A stretch of 64,000 bases of DNA from Gimesia chilikensis (GTDB taxonomy: Bacteria > Planctomycetota > Planctomycetia > Planctomycetales > Planctomycetaceae). The stretch is from the NCBI RefSeq assembly GCF_008329715.1, contig NZ_VTSR01000018.1, positions 183,828-247,827 of the forward strand. Reading direction: 5' to 3'. Position numbers and translations under genes: made by a program. The notes beneath the pieces are model-generated. The model searched no databases. It saw nothing but the letters and a program-made list of their open reading frames with translations, and was not told the DNA's origin. Shown here piece by piece: positions 27,664 to 36,751 of the stretch. Position 1 is the first letter of the stretch, and the number at the start of each line of letters is the position of its first letter.

Positions 27664-28470
27664 ATGGCAAGTGAAGTAGAAATCGAGGACGTGACCAAAG
27701 TTGAAGCGGCTCTGGAAGCGTTGACAGCGGGTAAGCTGCAGCAGGGGGAGCGGCTGCTTCAGGAAGTAGTCGCCAATACGCCGGAGACCTATGAAAATGA
27801 AGAGGCAGACGGGGAAGGGGTGGCGATTAAGTTCTGGAGCATGAATGAGTTCATGCATTACGTGAGCTGGATGCAGGACCACGGAATGGAGCGGGCGGTG
27901 AAGTGGATCGGGAATGCCTATCCGCGGGCGTATTACTACCTGGGGTTCCTGTGTGTGAAACAGCAGCAGTATACCCAGGCGGTAGAATATCTCGACAAGG
28001 GCCGCAGCCTGGAGCCGGAGAATCCGAAGTTTCTGTTCGAGAAGGCCCAGGCGCTGATTCACCTGGGGAATAAAGAGGGGGCTTTGGCACTATATGATCA
28101 GGTGGTGGAGACTGGACCGCATGTCAGTCAGGCCGAACTGGCAATGGCACGTCGCGGTCGGGGATTCGTATTGATTGAAATGGGGAAACTGGATGATGCG
28201 GAAGCTGCCTTTCATGCTTCGCTGGAACTGGACCCCGAAAGCGAAATCGCACTCAGCGAGTTGAAGTATATCGCGCACCTGCGTCAGGGAGGACCGATGG
28301 TGGAAGACTTTGAATCGGTCGAGACGACGGGTCCCGATCTGTCGAGCTGTGCCATCTGTGGAAAGGACTATGAGCAGGGAGTGATGATTACCGTAGAAGG
28401 CCGGCCACTGACGATCTGCAAACGCTGTGAACGCAGGCTGACAAAGAAGTGGTGGCAGTTCTGGAAGTGA
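27664..28470 (+). CDS. TPR protein with C-terminal zinc ribbon
   Basis: 268 residues. Residues of about 20-210 are helical with TPR-like repeats (ARAYYYLGFLCVKQQQYTQAVEYLDKGRSLEPENPKF is one clear unit; AELAMARRGRGFVLIEMGKLDDAEAAFHASLELDPES another). The C-terminus has two CxxC pairs (Cys229, 232, 252, 255) that should bind one zinc, followed by a Trp-rich end (KKWWQFWK). No signal peptide, so cytoplasmic or membrane-attached through the tail. It closes the cassette, 24 bp after the previous gene. TPR proteins scaffold others; the partner is unknown. Confidence 0.82.
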   Translation: MASEVEIEDVTKVEAALEALTAGKLQQGERLLQEVVANTPETYENEEADGEGVAIKFWSMNEFMHYVSWMQDHGMERAVKWIGNAYPRAYYYLGFLCVKQQQYTQAVEYLDKGRSLEPENPKFLFEKAQALIHLGNKEGALALYDQVVETGPHVSQAELAMARRGRGFVLIEMGKLDDAEAAFHASLELDPESEIALSELKYIAHLRQGGPMVEDFESVETTGPDLSSCAICGKDYEQGVMITVEGRPLTICKRCERRLTKKWWQFWK

Positions 28471-28659
28471 GGAAGGACAGGGTTCTAACTGTCGATGTCG
28501 TCATTTGTGAGATATTTCACGTCCAAGAGAGCAGTCTTCCGATCCTCGAACTCAAGTCTTGTCTCAGCGAAACCGCGGCGTAGAATGCGTGTGACGCTTC
28601 TGGACGACTGCTGGTGATGCCAGTGGGAGAAATTTCTGTTTTATAAAAAGGGATCTGAG

Positions 28660-29403
28660 ATGGGCTATGAGATCAGTGGTCAGGTGGGACTGGTAACCGG
28701 TGCGAATCGGGGGATTGGGAAATCGATTCTGGAAGCATTACTGAAAGCTGGTGCGTCGAAAGTCTATGCTGCGGTGCGTGATCCGGCTTCGGTTTCCGGG
28801 TTGACCGAGGAATATGGGGATAAGGTGGTTCCCCTGGAACTGGATCTGACAAAGCCGGACACGATTAAGACTGCAGCCCAGACTGCCAGTGATGTCTCGC
28901 TGGTCGTGAATAATGCGGGGGTGTTGAAAACGGCTTCCGCTCTGTCTGAGGATGCACTGGAATCGCTTGAATTCGAAATGAATGCCAACGTTTACGGTTT
29001 GATCCGTGTGGCACAGGCTTTCGCTCCGGTGCTGAAAGCTAACGGGGGCGGCGCGCTCGTGCAGCTGAATTCGGTAGCCTCCATAAAAACATTTCCTGAT
29101 TTCACGACTTACTGTGCCTCCAAGGCTGCTGCGTATGCGGTCACACAGGGTTTGAAAGATCAGTTGAAGGAGCAGGGGACCCTGGTCGTCAGCGTGCATC
29201 CGGGACCGATCGCCACGGATATGGGACATACTGCCGGCTTTGATGAAATCGCCGAGCCTCCGGAGCTGGTGGCCGATGGGGTGGTTGCTGCTTTACAAGC
29301 TGGTGAGTTTCATGTCTTTCCTGATTCGCTGGCGAAAGACATGGGGGCTGCTTACGAGGGATTTGCGAAAAACGTGGTTGAACCTGCGATGTCAGAAGGT
29401 TAA
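28660..29403 (+). CDS. Short-chain dehydrogenase/reductase (SDR)
   Basis: 247 residues, classical SDR length. Nucleotide site TGANRGIG at 13-20, NNAG near 86-89, catalytic Tyr151 and Lys155 (YCASK), and a Ser in LNSVASIK upstream. The C-terminus (PGPIATDMG) is also typical. NADP preference is likely because a basic residue follows the first glycine motif, but the substrate cannot be named. AAGGG precedes the ATG. Converges on the sulfatase gene. Confidence 0.92.
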   Translation: MGYEISGQVGLVTGANRGIGKSILEALLKAGASKVYAAVRDPASVSGLTEEYGDKVVPLELDLTKPDTIKTAAQTASDVSLVVNNAGVLKTASALSEDALESLEFEMNANVYGLIRVAQAFAPVLKANGGGALVQLNSVASIKTFPDFTTYCASKAAAYAVTQGLKDQLKEQGTLVVSVHPGPIATDMGHTAGFDEIAEPPELVADGVVAALQAGEFHVFPDSLAKDMGAAYEGFAKNVVEPAMSEG

Positions 29404-29420
29404 ACCTGACTCTCGAAAAT

Positions 29421-30896
29421 TCAGTCCACCCGGCCGGGCTGGCGGTTGTTTTTGCCTTTGCGTTTTGTGCCGGAGTCGCCGAGGTCTTCGCGGGCCTGTT
29501 CTCCCAGGGCGGTGAGGCGTTTGACGACTTCAGGATGCTGATCAGCGACGTTTTTGCTTTCGCTGATGTCGTCTGCCAGGTTGTAGAGGGCCAGGCCGGT
29601 TTTCTTCTGAATGTAGGGGCCGGGTGTACCGCCGGAGCCGGGTTTGTCTTTCAGACTGCGGTAAGGATGCGGGAAGTGCAGTTTCCATTTGCCGCTGCGA
29701 ACCGCATTCAGGTGATCGCCCCAGTAGAAATAGAGCACCTCGTGGGGGGATTTAGCTCCCTGTTCCCCACTCATGAGGGGCCAGATGTTTTTGCCGTCGA
29801 TGATGCGGTCTTGAGGCACCTTGCCGCCGGAGAGGTAGGCGATGGTGGGCAGAAGATCGATGGTCATCGCCATTTCGTGACAGACAGTGCCAGCCGGAAT
29901 CTGTCCGGGCCAGGCCATGATACAGGGTTCGCGTTGGCCCCCATCCCAGGCGGTGCCTTTACCTTCCCGCAGGGGGAGTGCCGAGCCGGCGTGGTCGCCA
30001 TAGGAGAGCCAGGGACCGTTATCGGAGGTGAAGATCACCAGCGTGTTTTCAGCAATGCCGTTTTCTTTGAGTGCCTGACGGATCTGACCGACGGACCAGT
30101 CGATTTCCATGATCACGTCGCCATACAGGCCCTGCTCTGATTTGCCCTTGAACTTGTCGCTGACATACAGGGGGACATGCGGCATGGACTGCGGGACGTA
30201 GAGAAAGAAGGGCTGGTCATGGTGTTTGTTGATAAACGAGACGGCACGTTCCGTGTACCAGGTCGTGAGTTGAGCCTGTTCTTTGCCGGTGACTTTGGGA
30301 TTGATGACGGTTTCATTTTCGATCAGTGGCAGATCGGGAAACCGTTTTCCCGCTGTCGGGTGGAACGGCCACATATCGTTTGAGTAGGGGAGCCCGAAGT
30401 ACTCGTCGAAGCCGTGGCGGGTTGGCAGGAATTGGGGCAGATGTCCCAGGTGCCATTTACCGTAGATCGCGGTGGCGTAGCCCTGTGGCTTGACGACTTC
30501 CGCGATTGTGGTTTCTTCTGAGTTGATGCCGATCTTGGACTGTGGTCCCAGTGCACCGCGGATGCCGACGCGATTGGGATAACATCCCGTGAGCAGGGCG
30601 ACCCGTGAGGCGGAACAGACGGCCTGGGCAGCGTAGAAGTCGGTAAAGCGAACTCCCTCCTGGGCCATCTGGTCGAGATTGGGCGTTTTAATGTTCGGAG
30701 AGCCGAAGACGCCGACATCCTGGTAGCCCTGGTCGTCGGTGAAGATGATCACAAAGTTCGGATGCTGGCGGGCCGGCCGCGCCTGTGCTTTTGCGGGCGC
30801 CAGGCTCAGTAATGTGATCAGGCAGAGCAGCAGAGCCCAGCCGGTATTTGAGAGTTTCGTTCGCAGTAAAGAAAATCCCCAGTTCAAACCGGCCAT
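29421..30896 (-). CDS. Exported arylsulfatase-type sulfatase
   Basis: 491 residues with a signal peptide (to about residue 38). [19 protein letters not shown] provides the metal-binding Asp pair, and [19 protein letters not shown] has the formylglycine cysteine at residue 94 in the form CxAxR rather than CxPSR. GKWHLGH and FTSDNGPW (about residues 155 and 300) are further family metal or substrate residues. The enzyme should hydrolyse sulfate esters, in Planctomycetes often on algal polysaccharides. A formylglycine-generating enzyme is needed but is not in this window. It lies 57 bp downstream of the kinase gene. Confidence 0.94.
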   Translation of the reverse strand: MAGLNWGFSLLRTKLSNTGWALLLCLITLLSLAPAKAQARPARQHPNFVIIFTDDQGYQDVGVFGSPNIKTPNLDQMAQEGVRFTDFYAAQAVCSASRVALLTGCYPNRVGIRGALGPQSKIGINSEETTIAEVVKPQGYATAIYGKWHLGHLPQFLPTRHGFDEYFGLPYSNDMWPFHPTAGKRFPDLPLIENETVINPKVTGKEQAQLTTWYTERAVSFINKHHDQPFFLYVPQSMPHVPLYVSDKFKGKSEQGLYGDVIMEIDWSVGQIRQALKENGIAENTLVIFTSDNGPWLSYGDHAGSALPLREGKGTAWDGGQREPCIMAWPGQIPAGTVCHEMAMTIDLLPTIAYLSGGKVPQDRIIDGKNIWPLMSGEQGAKSPHEVLYFYWGDHLNAVRSGKWKLHFPHPYRSLKDKPGSGGTPGPYIQKKTGLALYNLADDISESKNVADQHPEVVKRLTALGEQAREDLGDSGTKRKGKNNRQPGRVD

Positions 30897-30953
30897 GAGC
30901 GCGCCTTTCTGTCTAATCTGATCTATTTACTGGCGGGTACGATTCTTTCTGAC

Positions 30954-31577
30954 TCAGGAGGTGTGTTCACCCCGGAAGTGAGCATCCTGCACGGGGACGA
31001 GCTGTTCGAGGCAGGCGAGTAAGACGCCGGCAGGAGAACCAATCGCATCGATGTGTGCGACGATTTCTTCTGGATAACAGCTGAGAACCTGTGCTGATTC
31101 TTCACGATAGACTTCGAAGCGACGACGGATGACACTTTCGTTGGCATCGTCGGCCCGGTTCTCGCGGATCGCGCGGTGCCGGATGCGGTGGATCATCTCT
31201 TCTTCGTCACTACAGGTTAAGTGGAGCACCTTGAGCACATGGATGTGTTGTTCCAAGATTTTCGCCTGTTCCACATTTCGGGGAATGCCGTCCAGAATGA
31301 GGATGTCTTTACGAGGCTTGTACATGGAGAGGGTTGCCCGGGCATCGAGTCCCTGTTTCCAGATGCGGATACTGAGTTCATCAGGAACCAGTTCGCCGCG
31401 CGAACTGTATTTATAAATTTCCTGACCTTCGGGAGACTCGATATCGATCGAGCGAAAGACGTCTCCACTGGAGAGATGGAAAAAGCCCGGGATCTGACCT
31501 AAAATTCTCCCCTGAGTTCCTTTACCAACTCCAGGAGCACCAAACAACAGGACGGCTTTTCGACGGTCCGTTGCCAT
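30954..31577 (-). CDS. Adenylate kinase-family nucleoside monophosphate kinase, short-lid type
   Basis: 207 residues from the ATG at 31577, which has AGAGG seven bases upstream; a TTG at 31598 is a less likely start. P-loop GAPGVGKGT at 13-21, FFHLSSGDVFR, LILDGIPRNVEQA (the NMP-binding D-G-x-P-R motif), and a short lid (HRAIRENRADDANESV) instead of the ~38-residue lid of long adenylate kinases. It most likely interconverts AMP or another NMP with ATP. It may be the main adenylate kinase or a second copy; the window does not tell. Downstream of rpsD but separated by a terminator. Confidence 0.85.
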   Translation of the reverse strand: MATDRRKAVLLFGAPGVGKGTQGRILGQIPGFFHLSSGDVFRSIDIESPEGQEIYKYSSRGELVPDELSIRIWKQGLDARATLSMYKPRKDILILDGIPRNVEQAKILEQHIHVLKVLHLTCSDEEEMIHRIRHRAIRENRADDANESVIRRRFEVYREESAQVLSCYPEEIVAHIDAIGSPAGVLLACLEQLVPVQDAHFRGEHTS

Positions 31578-31728
31578 AGTTATGCCTCTCTCTCTCAAGG
31601 CCGTAGAAGGTCGCTGCGATCACGGCGGGTAGTGCATCAAGTTTTAAAAACAATTCTGTTAATTACAATAGCGTGTTCCAACAGAATTCTCACCCCTGAC
31701 GGGGATTTTATAACGAAGGTAAATAAAA

Positions 31729-31763
31729 ACACTCCGAAAAACCAGAACGATTTTTCGGAGTGT
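31729..31763 (-). terminator. Intrinsic terminator of rpsD
   Basis: A perfect 13-bp stem (31729-31741 with 31751-31763), loop 31742-31750, then T-rich sequence on the minus strand (A-rich at 31721-31729 on +). It starts 23 bases after the rpsD stop. Confidence 0.85.
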
Positions 31764-31785
31764 TGATTTGTACGAGAATTGATCT

Positions 31786-32391
31786 TTAGCGAGAGATCAA
31801 CGCCACGACCTGACCAACGTCAACCGGCAGGCTGACATCTTCTGAACCAGGAGCTGTGACAACGGTTGCTGCCAGCTCTTTTTTGTCCAGAGACAACCAG
31901 GCACATCCGGGGCGACCGGATTCAACCAGTTCGCCGTAGAGTTTCTTCAGGTTGGGACGGTTGCGGACGGTAATGACATCACCTGGTTTGACCCAGATAG
32001 AAGGCTTGTTAACCGTCTGGCCATTCAGCTGGAAGTGTGAGTGAACGATACCCTGACGCGCCTGCGGACGAGTCTGAGCAAATCCAGCCCGACAGACAAC
32101 ATTGTCGAGACGACGCTCACAGAGGATCAGCAGAGCTTCCCCGGTGTTGCCTTTGGTCCGTTTGGCTTTGTCGAAGTACCGACGCAGCTGACGTTCACGC
32201 AGACCGTAGTAGAATTTGATCTTCTGCTTTTCGATTAATGCGAGACCGTAGTTTGAGGGCTTCCGCCGACGCTGTGACATTCCCGGCGGCATGTTCCGCT
32301 GGTCCAGTGCACGTGTTGCACCTGCGTCTTCGAAAACCAAAGCTCCTAAACGGCGGTTAACCCGTCCTTTTGGTCCTGTGTAACGACCCAT
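31786..32391 (-). CDS. rpsD: 30S ribosomal protein S4
   Basis: 201 residues. Binds 16S rRNA early in 30S assembly and often regulates its own synthesis. N-terminus MGRYTGPKGRVNRRLG; the S4 RNA-binding domain includes RRLDNVVCRAGFAQTRPQARQGIVHSHFQLNGQTVNKPS. GGGAG lies nine bases before the ATG. It stands apart from a ribosomal operon, with a probable promoter about 210 bases upstream and its own terminator, unlike the alpha-operon location in E. coli. Confidence 0.97.
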   Translation of the reverse strand: MGRYTGPKGRVNRRLGALVFEDAGATRALDQRNMPPGMSQRRRKPSNYGLALIEKQKIKFYYGLRERQLRRYFDKAKRTKGNTGEALLILCERRLDNVVCRAGFAQTRPQARQGIVHSHFQLNGQTVNKPSIWVKPGDVITVRNRPNLKKLYGELVESGRPGCAWLSLDKKELAATVVTAPGSEDVSLPVDVGQVVALISR

Positions 32392-32598
32392 TCAGTCTTT
32401 CTCCCACATTAATCATCAGCTGCCGCTTGGTTCCAGTAACACACGGCAAAGAAATATTATTAGGGTTTGATCGAAATAAACTATTCCTGTATAACAGCTT
32501 AGCGGCTGAGTATCAGGTAAATCAAACCAGATAGAGCAGTTGAAATTGTGGGAAACAGCACGTAGTCGCGCGTACCACAACCTGCAAAGCGGTCCGTT

Positions 32599-32627
32599 GT
32601 TATCGCAAATTCTCAGGGAATCGTCAA
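32599..32627 (-). promoter_or_regulatory. Candidate promoter of rpsD
   Basis: On the minus strand TTGACG (complement of 32622-32627), exactly 17 bases, then GATAAC (complement of 32599-32604). It would give a leader of about 200 bases before the ATG at 32391, long enough for a folded RNA. Sequence match only. Confidence 0.4.
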
Positions 32628-32689
32628 CCAACTGGGGAGACGGATCACAAATTCTGAGAAAATATCAGAAACAGTCCCCCTGAGTCGAA

Positions 32690-33757
32690 TTATTCGGCTG
32701 AGGTTACAGGATCGGTGTCTGTGTTAGTGTACACCTTCTTCTGGCTGAAGACCTGGGGAAAAGAGACAGACGACCGGAACAGGGCGGCGGGATTTTCTGA
32801 TTCAATCGCGATGCGAGGCAGGTCCCAGGGATCATGCTCACCCAGGGACGAGTAACCGCCGTAATAGCTGAATCCCCAGCGATAACCGGATTCCTCCAGG
32901 CAGTTACGCGTGAGATGGTCAAACGAGTTTTGGGCACCCACGGGATAACTGAACGCTGAGATCGACTGATTGAGTTCGATTTCGATGCGGTGCTTGCAGT
33001 GTTGAACTTCGAATTTCTGAGTTTCTTCCGGATGATTAGCCAGGATGGGATGATTGACGGTATGACCGCCGATATCCATGCCCGCTTCACTCATTTCGCG
33101 GATCATGTCCCAGTCCATCCAGACCCGATCTGCGGTTTCTGCGGGGCAGCGACCGGTGCCGGTCGCGTCTGCGAGGGCAGTCATAAAGTCTTCTGTCTGT
33201 TCCCCGGACAGCCCCTTGTAGATCTGTAAGAGTAATTTAATCGTCTGGCTTAGCTGAGCAGGTTCCAGAGAGAGTTCCTGCTCATTCCAGGGAGCCAGTT
33301 TCAAAGTACTCTGTGACGAACTACGTACCATCCAGGAAATTTCGTCCCACCAGGCGATCTTGCGCTCGTCCAGAAAGCCGGTGGTCAGGAAAAACGTGGC
33401 CGGTGAATTGTAGGCGCGGAGCAGGGGAAAGGCCCATTCGTAATTATCGAGGTATCCATCATCGAATGTGATGAGGACGTATCGTCCCCGCGGGCTTTTC
33501 CAGATATGGTCCAGATCTTGAATGCGGATCAGATCGAAATTCAGAGTCAGAAATCGCAACTGTTGTTCAAAATCTTCTGCAGATGCACTCCAGAGATCGT
33601 GGTCGAACAGTGAGTTCTGCTTGTCTCCGATTCGATGGTAATTCAGAACAACCAGACCATTCCAGACGGGCGTATTCCGCGCGAGCAGATTCATTCCCGT
33701 CCAGTCGAGCGCTCTGGCCAGCAGTTCTTTTTTACTCATACCCCATATCCTTTCCAT
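32690..33757 (-). CDS. Polysaccharide deacetylase family protein (last gene of ACP operon)
   Basis: 355 residues from the ATG at 33757, which has GGAGAGG eight bases upstream. Another ATG at 33739 (MSKKELL) also has AGGA upstream; an upstream TTG at 33802 overlaps nadE-like coding. NodB-type fold: LNYHRIG, LITFDDGYLDN with the catalytic Asp pair, ATFFLTTGFLDE, and GGHTVNHPILAN with the metal-binding His residues. It removes acetyl groups from N-acetylhexosamine polymers or similar; in this operon the acceptor is probably an exopolysaccharide or cell-surface glycan, which is inference. The reading frame begins inside or just after the NAD-synthase-like gene. Confidence 0.88.
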   Translation of the reverse strand: MERIWGMSKKELLARALDWTGMNLLARNTPVWNGLVVLNYHRIGDKQNSLFDHDLWSASAEDFEQQLRFLTLNFDLIRIQDLDHIWKSPRGRYVLITFDDGYLDNYEWAFPLLRAYNSPATFFLTTGFLDERKIAWWDEISWMVRSSSQSTLKLAPWNEQELSLEPAQLSQTIKLLLQIYKGLSGEQTEDFMTALADATGTGRCPAETADRVWMDWDMIREMSEAGMDIGGHTVNHPILANHPEETQKFEVQHCKHRIEIELNQSISAFSYPVGAQNSFDHLTRNCLEESGYRWGFSYYGGYSSLGEHDPWDLPRIAIESENPAALFRSSVSFPQVFSQKKVYTNTDTDPVTSAE

Positions 33758-33782
33758 CACAGTTGCCTCTCCAGCAACGGTC

Positions 33783-34778
33783 TCAGTTAGCGACACGTTC
33801 AATCAATTGTGGTGACATGTGCAGGTAACGACCTGCTTTGCGTTTTGATTCGATGTCGCTGTAAACCAGTGCAACCTGTTCGGCGGGCAGTCCGATACCT
33901 TCTGCCACTTCGGCTGCGGAATAACCATGGTTTAAGCCATACAGGCAGCAGTCCAGTTTGTCGTAAGAGACGGCAAAGAAAAATTCTTCCTGGGACTGTT
34001 CCAGAGAGTAGGTGTCGGTAGTCGGAGGACGCATCTGGATCAGTTCCGGAACATTCAAGTAAGCTGCCAGCTGATAGACCTGCGTCTTGTAAAGGTGCGC
34101 GATCGGTTTCAGGTCTGCAGCACCATCACCATTTTTGACGAAGAAGCCCTGGTCGTATTCGAGGCGATTCGGAGTACCCGGCACTGCGTAGTTCAGACGG
34201 TCTGCGTGATAGTATTCCATCATTTTTCGACAGCGCTGTTTGAAGTTCGTTGCTGCGACAATGGTCTGATAGGCCGAGAGGGGAAGTCGTTTCTTGATCA
34301 GTTCCCCGTCCGGAGTCTGCACGACTACGGAAAAGACACGGTAGCCCCCTTCCCGGAGCAGGTTGGGCAGCACGATTTTGGATTTCCAGTGAGGTTCGTA
34401 TTCCGGGATGACCTTTTTGATGGCAGCATCACGGCGTTCGTAACAGCCCGCTCCCTGCAGCATGGGGGAGATGTTTTCGACGAGTGACTCGACATGGTAA
34501 TGATCGGCGAGTAACTGGCCGTAGATCAGGCTTTCGTCTTTTGTGTCGTGTTCGGGCATCATGATCCCCAGCACCCGGTCAGAACCGAAGGCGTGGACAC
34601 AAAGTGCAGTCACAACGCTGCTGTCGATCCCTCCGGAGAGACCCAGAACGGCGCCTTTTTTACGCATATCTTTGCGGACGGTCTCCTGCATCCAGCGAAC
34701 GATGCGTTCGGTTTCTGCAGCACAATCGAGATCTAACAAAGCAGGACTGAAAGTACGGGTGGAAGTTGTGGTCGACAT
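33783..34778 (-). CDS. NAD synthase-like ATP-pyrophosphatase (variant active-site region)
   Basis: 331 residues. SGGIDSS at 48-54 is the N-type PP-loop, and GDGAADLKPIAHLYKTQVY plus PPTTDTYSLEQSQEEFFF follow in the usual order. Typical NadE has a D-L/W-x-G-Q-x-D-E-type motif after the proline; here it is TDTYSLEQSQEEF. I recall this variant from NAD-synthase-like genes in polysaccharide and secondary-metabolite clusters. No nitrilase domain is fused, so it is ammonia-dependent or uses a partner's ammonia. It could be the cell's NAD synthase, but operon context suggests an adenylating amidase-type role in a biosynthetic pathway. No symbol is given for this reason. Confidence 0.82.
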   Translation of the reverse strand: MSTTTSTRTFSPALLDLDCAAETERIVRWMQETVRKDMRKKGAVLGLSGGIDSSVVTALCVHAFGSDRVLGIMMPEHDTKDESLIYGQLLADHYHVESLVENISPMLQGAGCYERRDAAIKKVIPEYEPHWKSKIVLPNLLREGGYRVFSVVVQTPDGELIKKRLPLSAYQTIVAATNFKQRCRKMMEYYHADRLNYAVPGTPNRLEYDQGFFVKNGDGAADLKPIAHLYKTQVYQLAAYLNVPELIQMRPPTTDTYSLEQSQEEFFFAVSYDKLDCCLYGLNHGYSAAEVAEGIGLPAEQVALVYSDIESKRKAGRYLHMSPQLIERVAN

Positions 34779-34869
34779 TTATGGTTCTCCTGTTGCCCAC
34801 TGAGAACGATTCAGCAGGCGTTGGTAATAAGTATGTATTGTGTATGAAATCGCTTTGTGGATCGCCGTA

Positions 34870-36426
34870 TCAGGGCAGAGCCAGCTGTTTTTTATCGACT
34901 TTGCCGTTGGGTGATTTCGGAAGCTCATCACGGAATTCCACTTTCTGTGGAACCATGAAATCTTCCAGGTGCTTGCGACAGTAGGAAAGGACCTCTTTTT
35001 CGGTCAGTTCCTCTCCGGGCATCAGAGTCACGATGGCACGGATCGACTGTCCCAGGACCGGATCGGGATCACCCACGATGGCGGCTTCCGAAATTGCCGG
35101 ATGGGCAAACAGTACATTTTCCACTTCCTTGGGGCTGACTTTTTCACCGCGACTTTTAATGATGTCGTCTCGTCGGCCTACGAAGTACAGGTAGCCTTCG
35201 CGGTCCATGCGGAACAGATCGCCGGTATACAGGAACATTTCTCCCGGCAGTTCTCCCACTTTCAGACGCTCGGCAGTACGTTCGGGGGCTTCCCAGTAAC
35301 CTTTCATGACATTGGCACCACGCACGACCAGTTCGCCGACATGTTCGGGGGGCAGGCGATGGCCTTCGTCGTCGACGATGAAGACTTCCGTGTCCGGCAT
35401 GGCGATACCCACCGAACCGGTTCTGGTATCGACCTGATCGAGGGGCAGGTACGAAACCCGCTTGCATTCGGTCAGACCATACATCGAGAAGATCTGCAGG
35501 TGAGGCAGCCGTTTGCGGAATGTCAGGATATGCTCTGTGGGCAGCGCGGCACCGGTGTTGGTGATATAACGCAGCTGCGAGAAGTCATACTTGGAGAGAT
35601 CCATTTTCAGCAGAATGGCAGACATCGTCGGGACCAGCGGAAATCCGGTCACTTTTTCATCAATGATCTTCTGCAGAACTGCATGTGGATAGGTAAACGA
35701 TTTTTCAAGAACCAGTGTCGCACCGACGCGGAAAACCATCAGTAGCTGATAGAGACCATAGTCGAACGACAGCGGGAGTACGTTGAGGATGATGTCTTCA
35801 GGGACATTCATCAGGTAGGTGGTAATGGAGCGGGCGGCTGAAGTCATGTTTAAATGCGTCAGCATGACCCCTTTGGGATTTCCCGTTGAGCCTGAGGTGT
35901 AGACCAGGGCCGCCAGATCGATACTGATCGTCTGGATGTGTGGCGGGGTATTCTGGTCCGCGAAATCAGACTGCAGTTGATCCCACTCTTCGAAGCGGGG
36001 CATCTGTAGATCGGTCTGCTCCGGATGTCCGGTGGCAGGACCCACGGTCACCACGGTTTTCAGGTGGGGCAGCAGATCGGAATGTTCGAGGATCGAGGTC
36101 CGTTTCTTTCCCGGGATGATCAGTACGCTGGACCGACAGTTGTTGAGCACGTAGGTCAGCTTATCGATTTTCGTAGTGGGATTGACCATTACGAACACAC
36201 CACCCGCCTTGATGGTCGCAAAGATCGCGACGACGGCTTCGAGGGAGTTTTCCAGATGGATGGCCACCCGGTCTCCTCTTTGCAGCCCCCGTTCCAGCAG
36301 GGCATGTGCCAGCCGGTTGCTCTGCTGTTCCAGTTCCCGGTAGGTGTACTGCGACTGATTGATGATCAAGGCGACTTTGTCAGGATGATGACTGGCGCTC
36401 TGTTCCAGAAATGATTGTAGTAACAA
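34870..36426 (-). CDS. AMP-dependent acyl/aryl-adenylate ligase (ANL superfamily)
   Basis: 518 residues. A3 motif VYTSGSTGNPKG at about 175-186, adenylate-binding region MYGLTECKRVSYLP, A8-like TGDLFRMDREGYLYFVGRRDD and the C-terminal catalytic lysine in SPNGKVDKKQ (Lys509). The enzyme activates a carboxylic acid as its AMP ester and, given the adjacent carrier protein, probably loads it on that protein. The start is TTG at 36426, with AGGAG seven bases upstream. Substrate unknown; the resemblance is to acyl-CoA ligases of exosortase-A/PEP-CTERM loci. Confidence 0.9.
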   Translation of the reverse strand: MLLQSFLEQSASHHPDKVALIINQSQYTYRELEQQSNRLAHALLERGLQRGDRVAIHLENSLEAVVAIFATIKAGGVFVMVNPTTKIDKLTYVLNNCRSSVLIIPGKKRTSILEHSDLLPHLKTVVTVGPATGHPEQTDLQMPRFEEWDQLQSDFADQNTPPHIQTISIDLAALVYTSGSTGNPKGVMLTHLNMTSAARSITTYLMNVPEDIILNVLPLSFDYGLYQLLMVFRVGATLVLEKSFTYPHAVLQKIIDEKVTGFPLVPTMSAILLKMDLSKYDFSQLRYITNTGAALPTEHILTFRKRLPHLQIFSMYGLTECKRVSYLPLDQVDTRTGSVGIAMPDTEVFIVDDEGHRLPPEHVGELVVRGANVMKGYWEAPERTAERLKVGELPGEMFLYTGDLFRMDREGYLYFVGRRDDIIKSRGEKVSPKEVENVLFAHPAISEAAIVGDPDPVLGQSIRAIVTLMPGEELTEKEVLSYCRKHLEDFMVPQKVEFRDELPKSPNGKVDKKQLALP

Positions 36427-36444
36427 CAGCCCGCTCCTTTGAAA

Positions 36445-36702
36445 TTAGGCCAGTTCTTTGATTTTGGATTCGATGAAGTCGATCAGACGATTGATGGAGT
36501 CCAGGTTTTCCGGGACAAGTTCATCGTCATCGACTTCAACGTCATACTGGTCTTCGATAAAGGCAACCAGTTCGAGCACGCCGGTGGAATCGATGATGCC
36601 AGTTTCCAGGAATGAGTCGTCGTTCTGCAAAGATTCCGGATCTTCCCCGAACAGGAAGTTTTCGGCGACAAAGTTACGGATCTCTGATTGAATGGGATTC
36701 AT
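36445..36702 (-). CDS. Acyl carrier protein (stand-alone)
   Basis: 85 residues of acidic, four-helix ACP type. The phosphopantetheine-attachment serine is Ser39 in GIIDSTGVLELV, where the usual DSL is DST. GAGGT lies before the ATG. It sits 18 bases upstream of the AMP ligase and 49 bases downstream of the asparagine synthetase, in one transcription unit. It is not the housekeeping ACP, which normally lies beside fab genes and has DSLD. Confidence 0.9.
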   Translation of the reverse strand: MNPIQSEIRNFVAENFLFGEDPESLQNDDSFLETGIIDSTGVLELVAFIEDQYDVEVDDDELVPENLDSINRLIDFIESKIKELA

Positions 36703-36751
36703 GTTATTACCTCTTAGCTGTACTGAGTGGAGATGTTATTAAGGGATTGTG

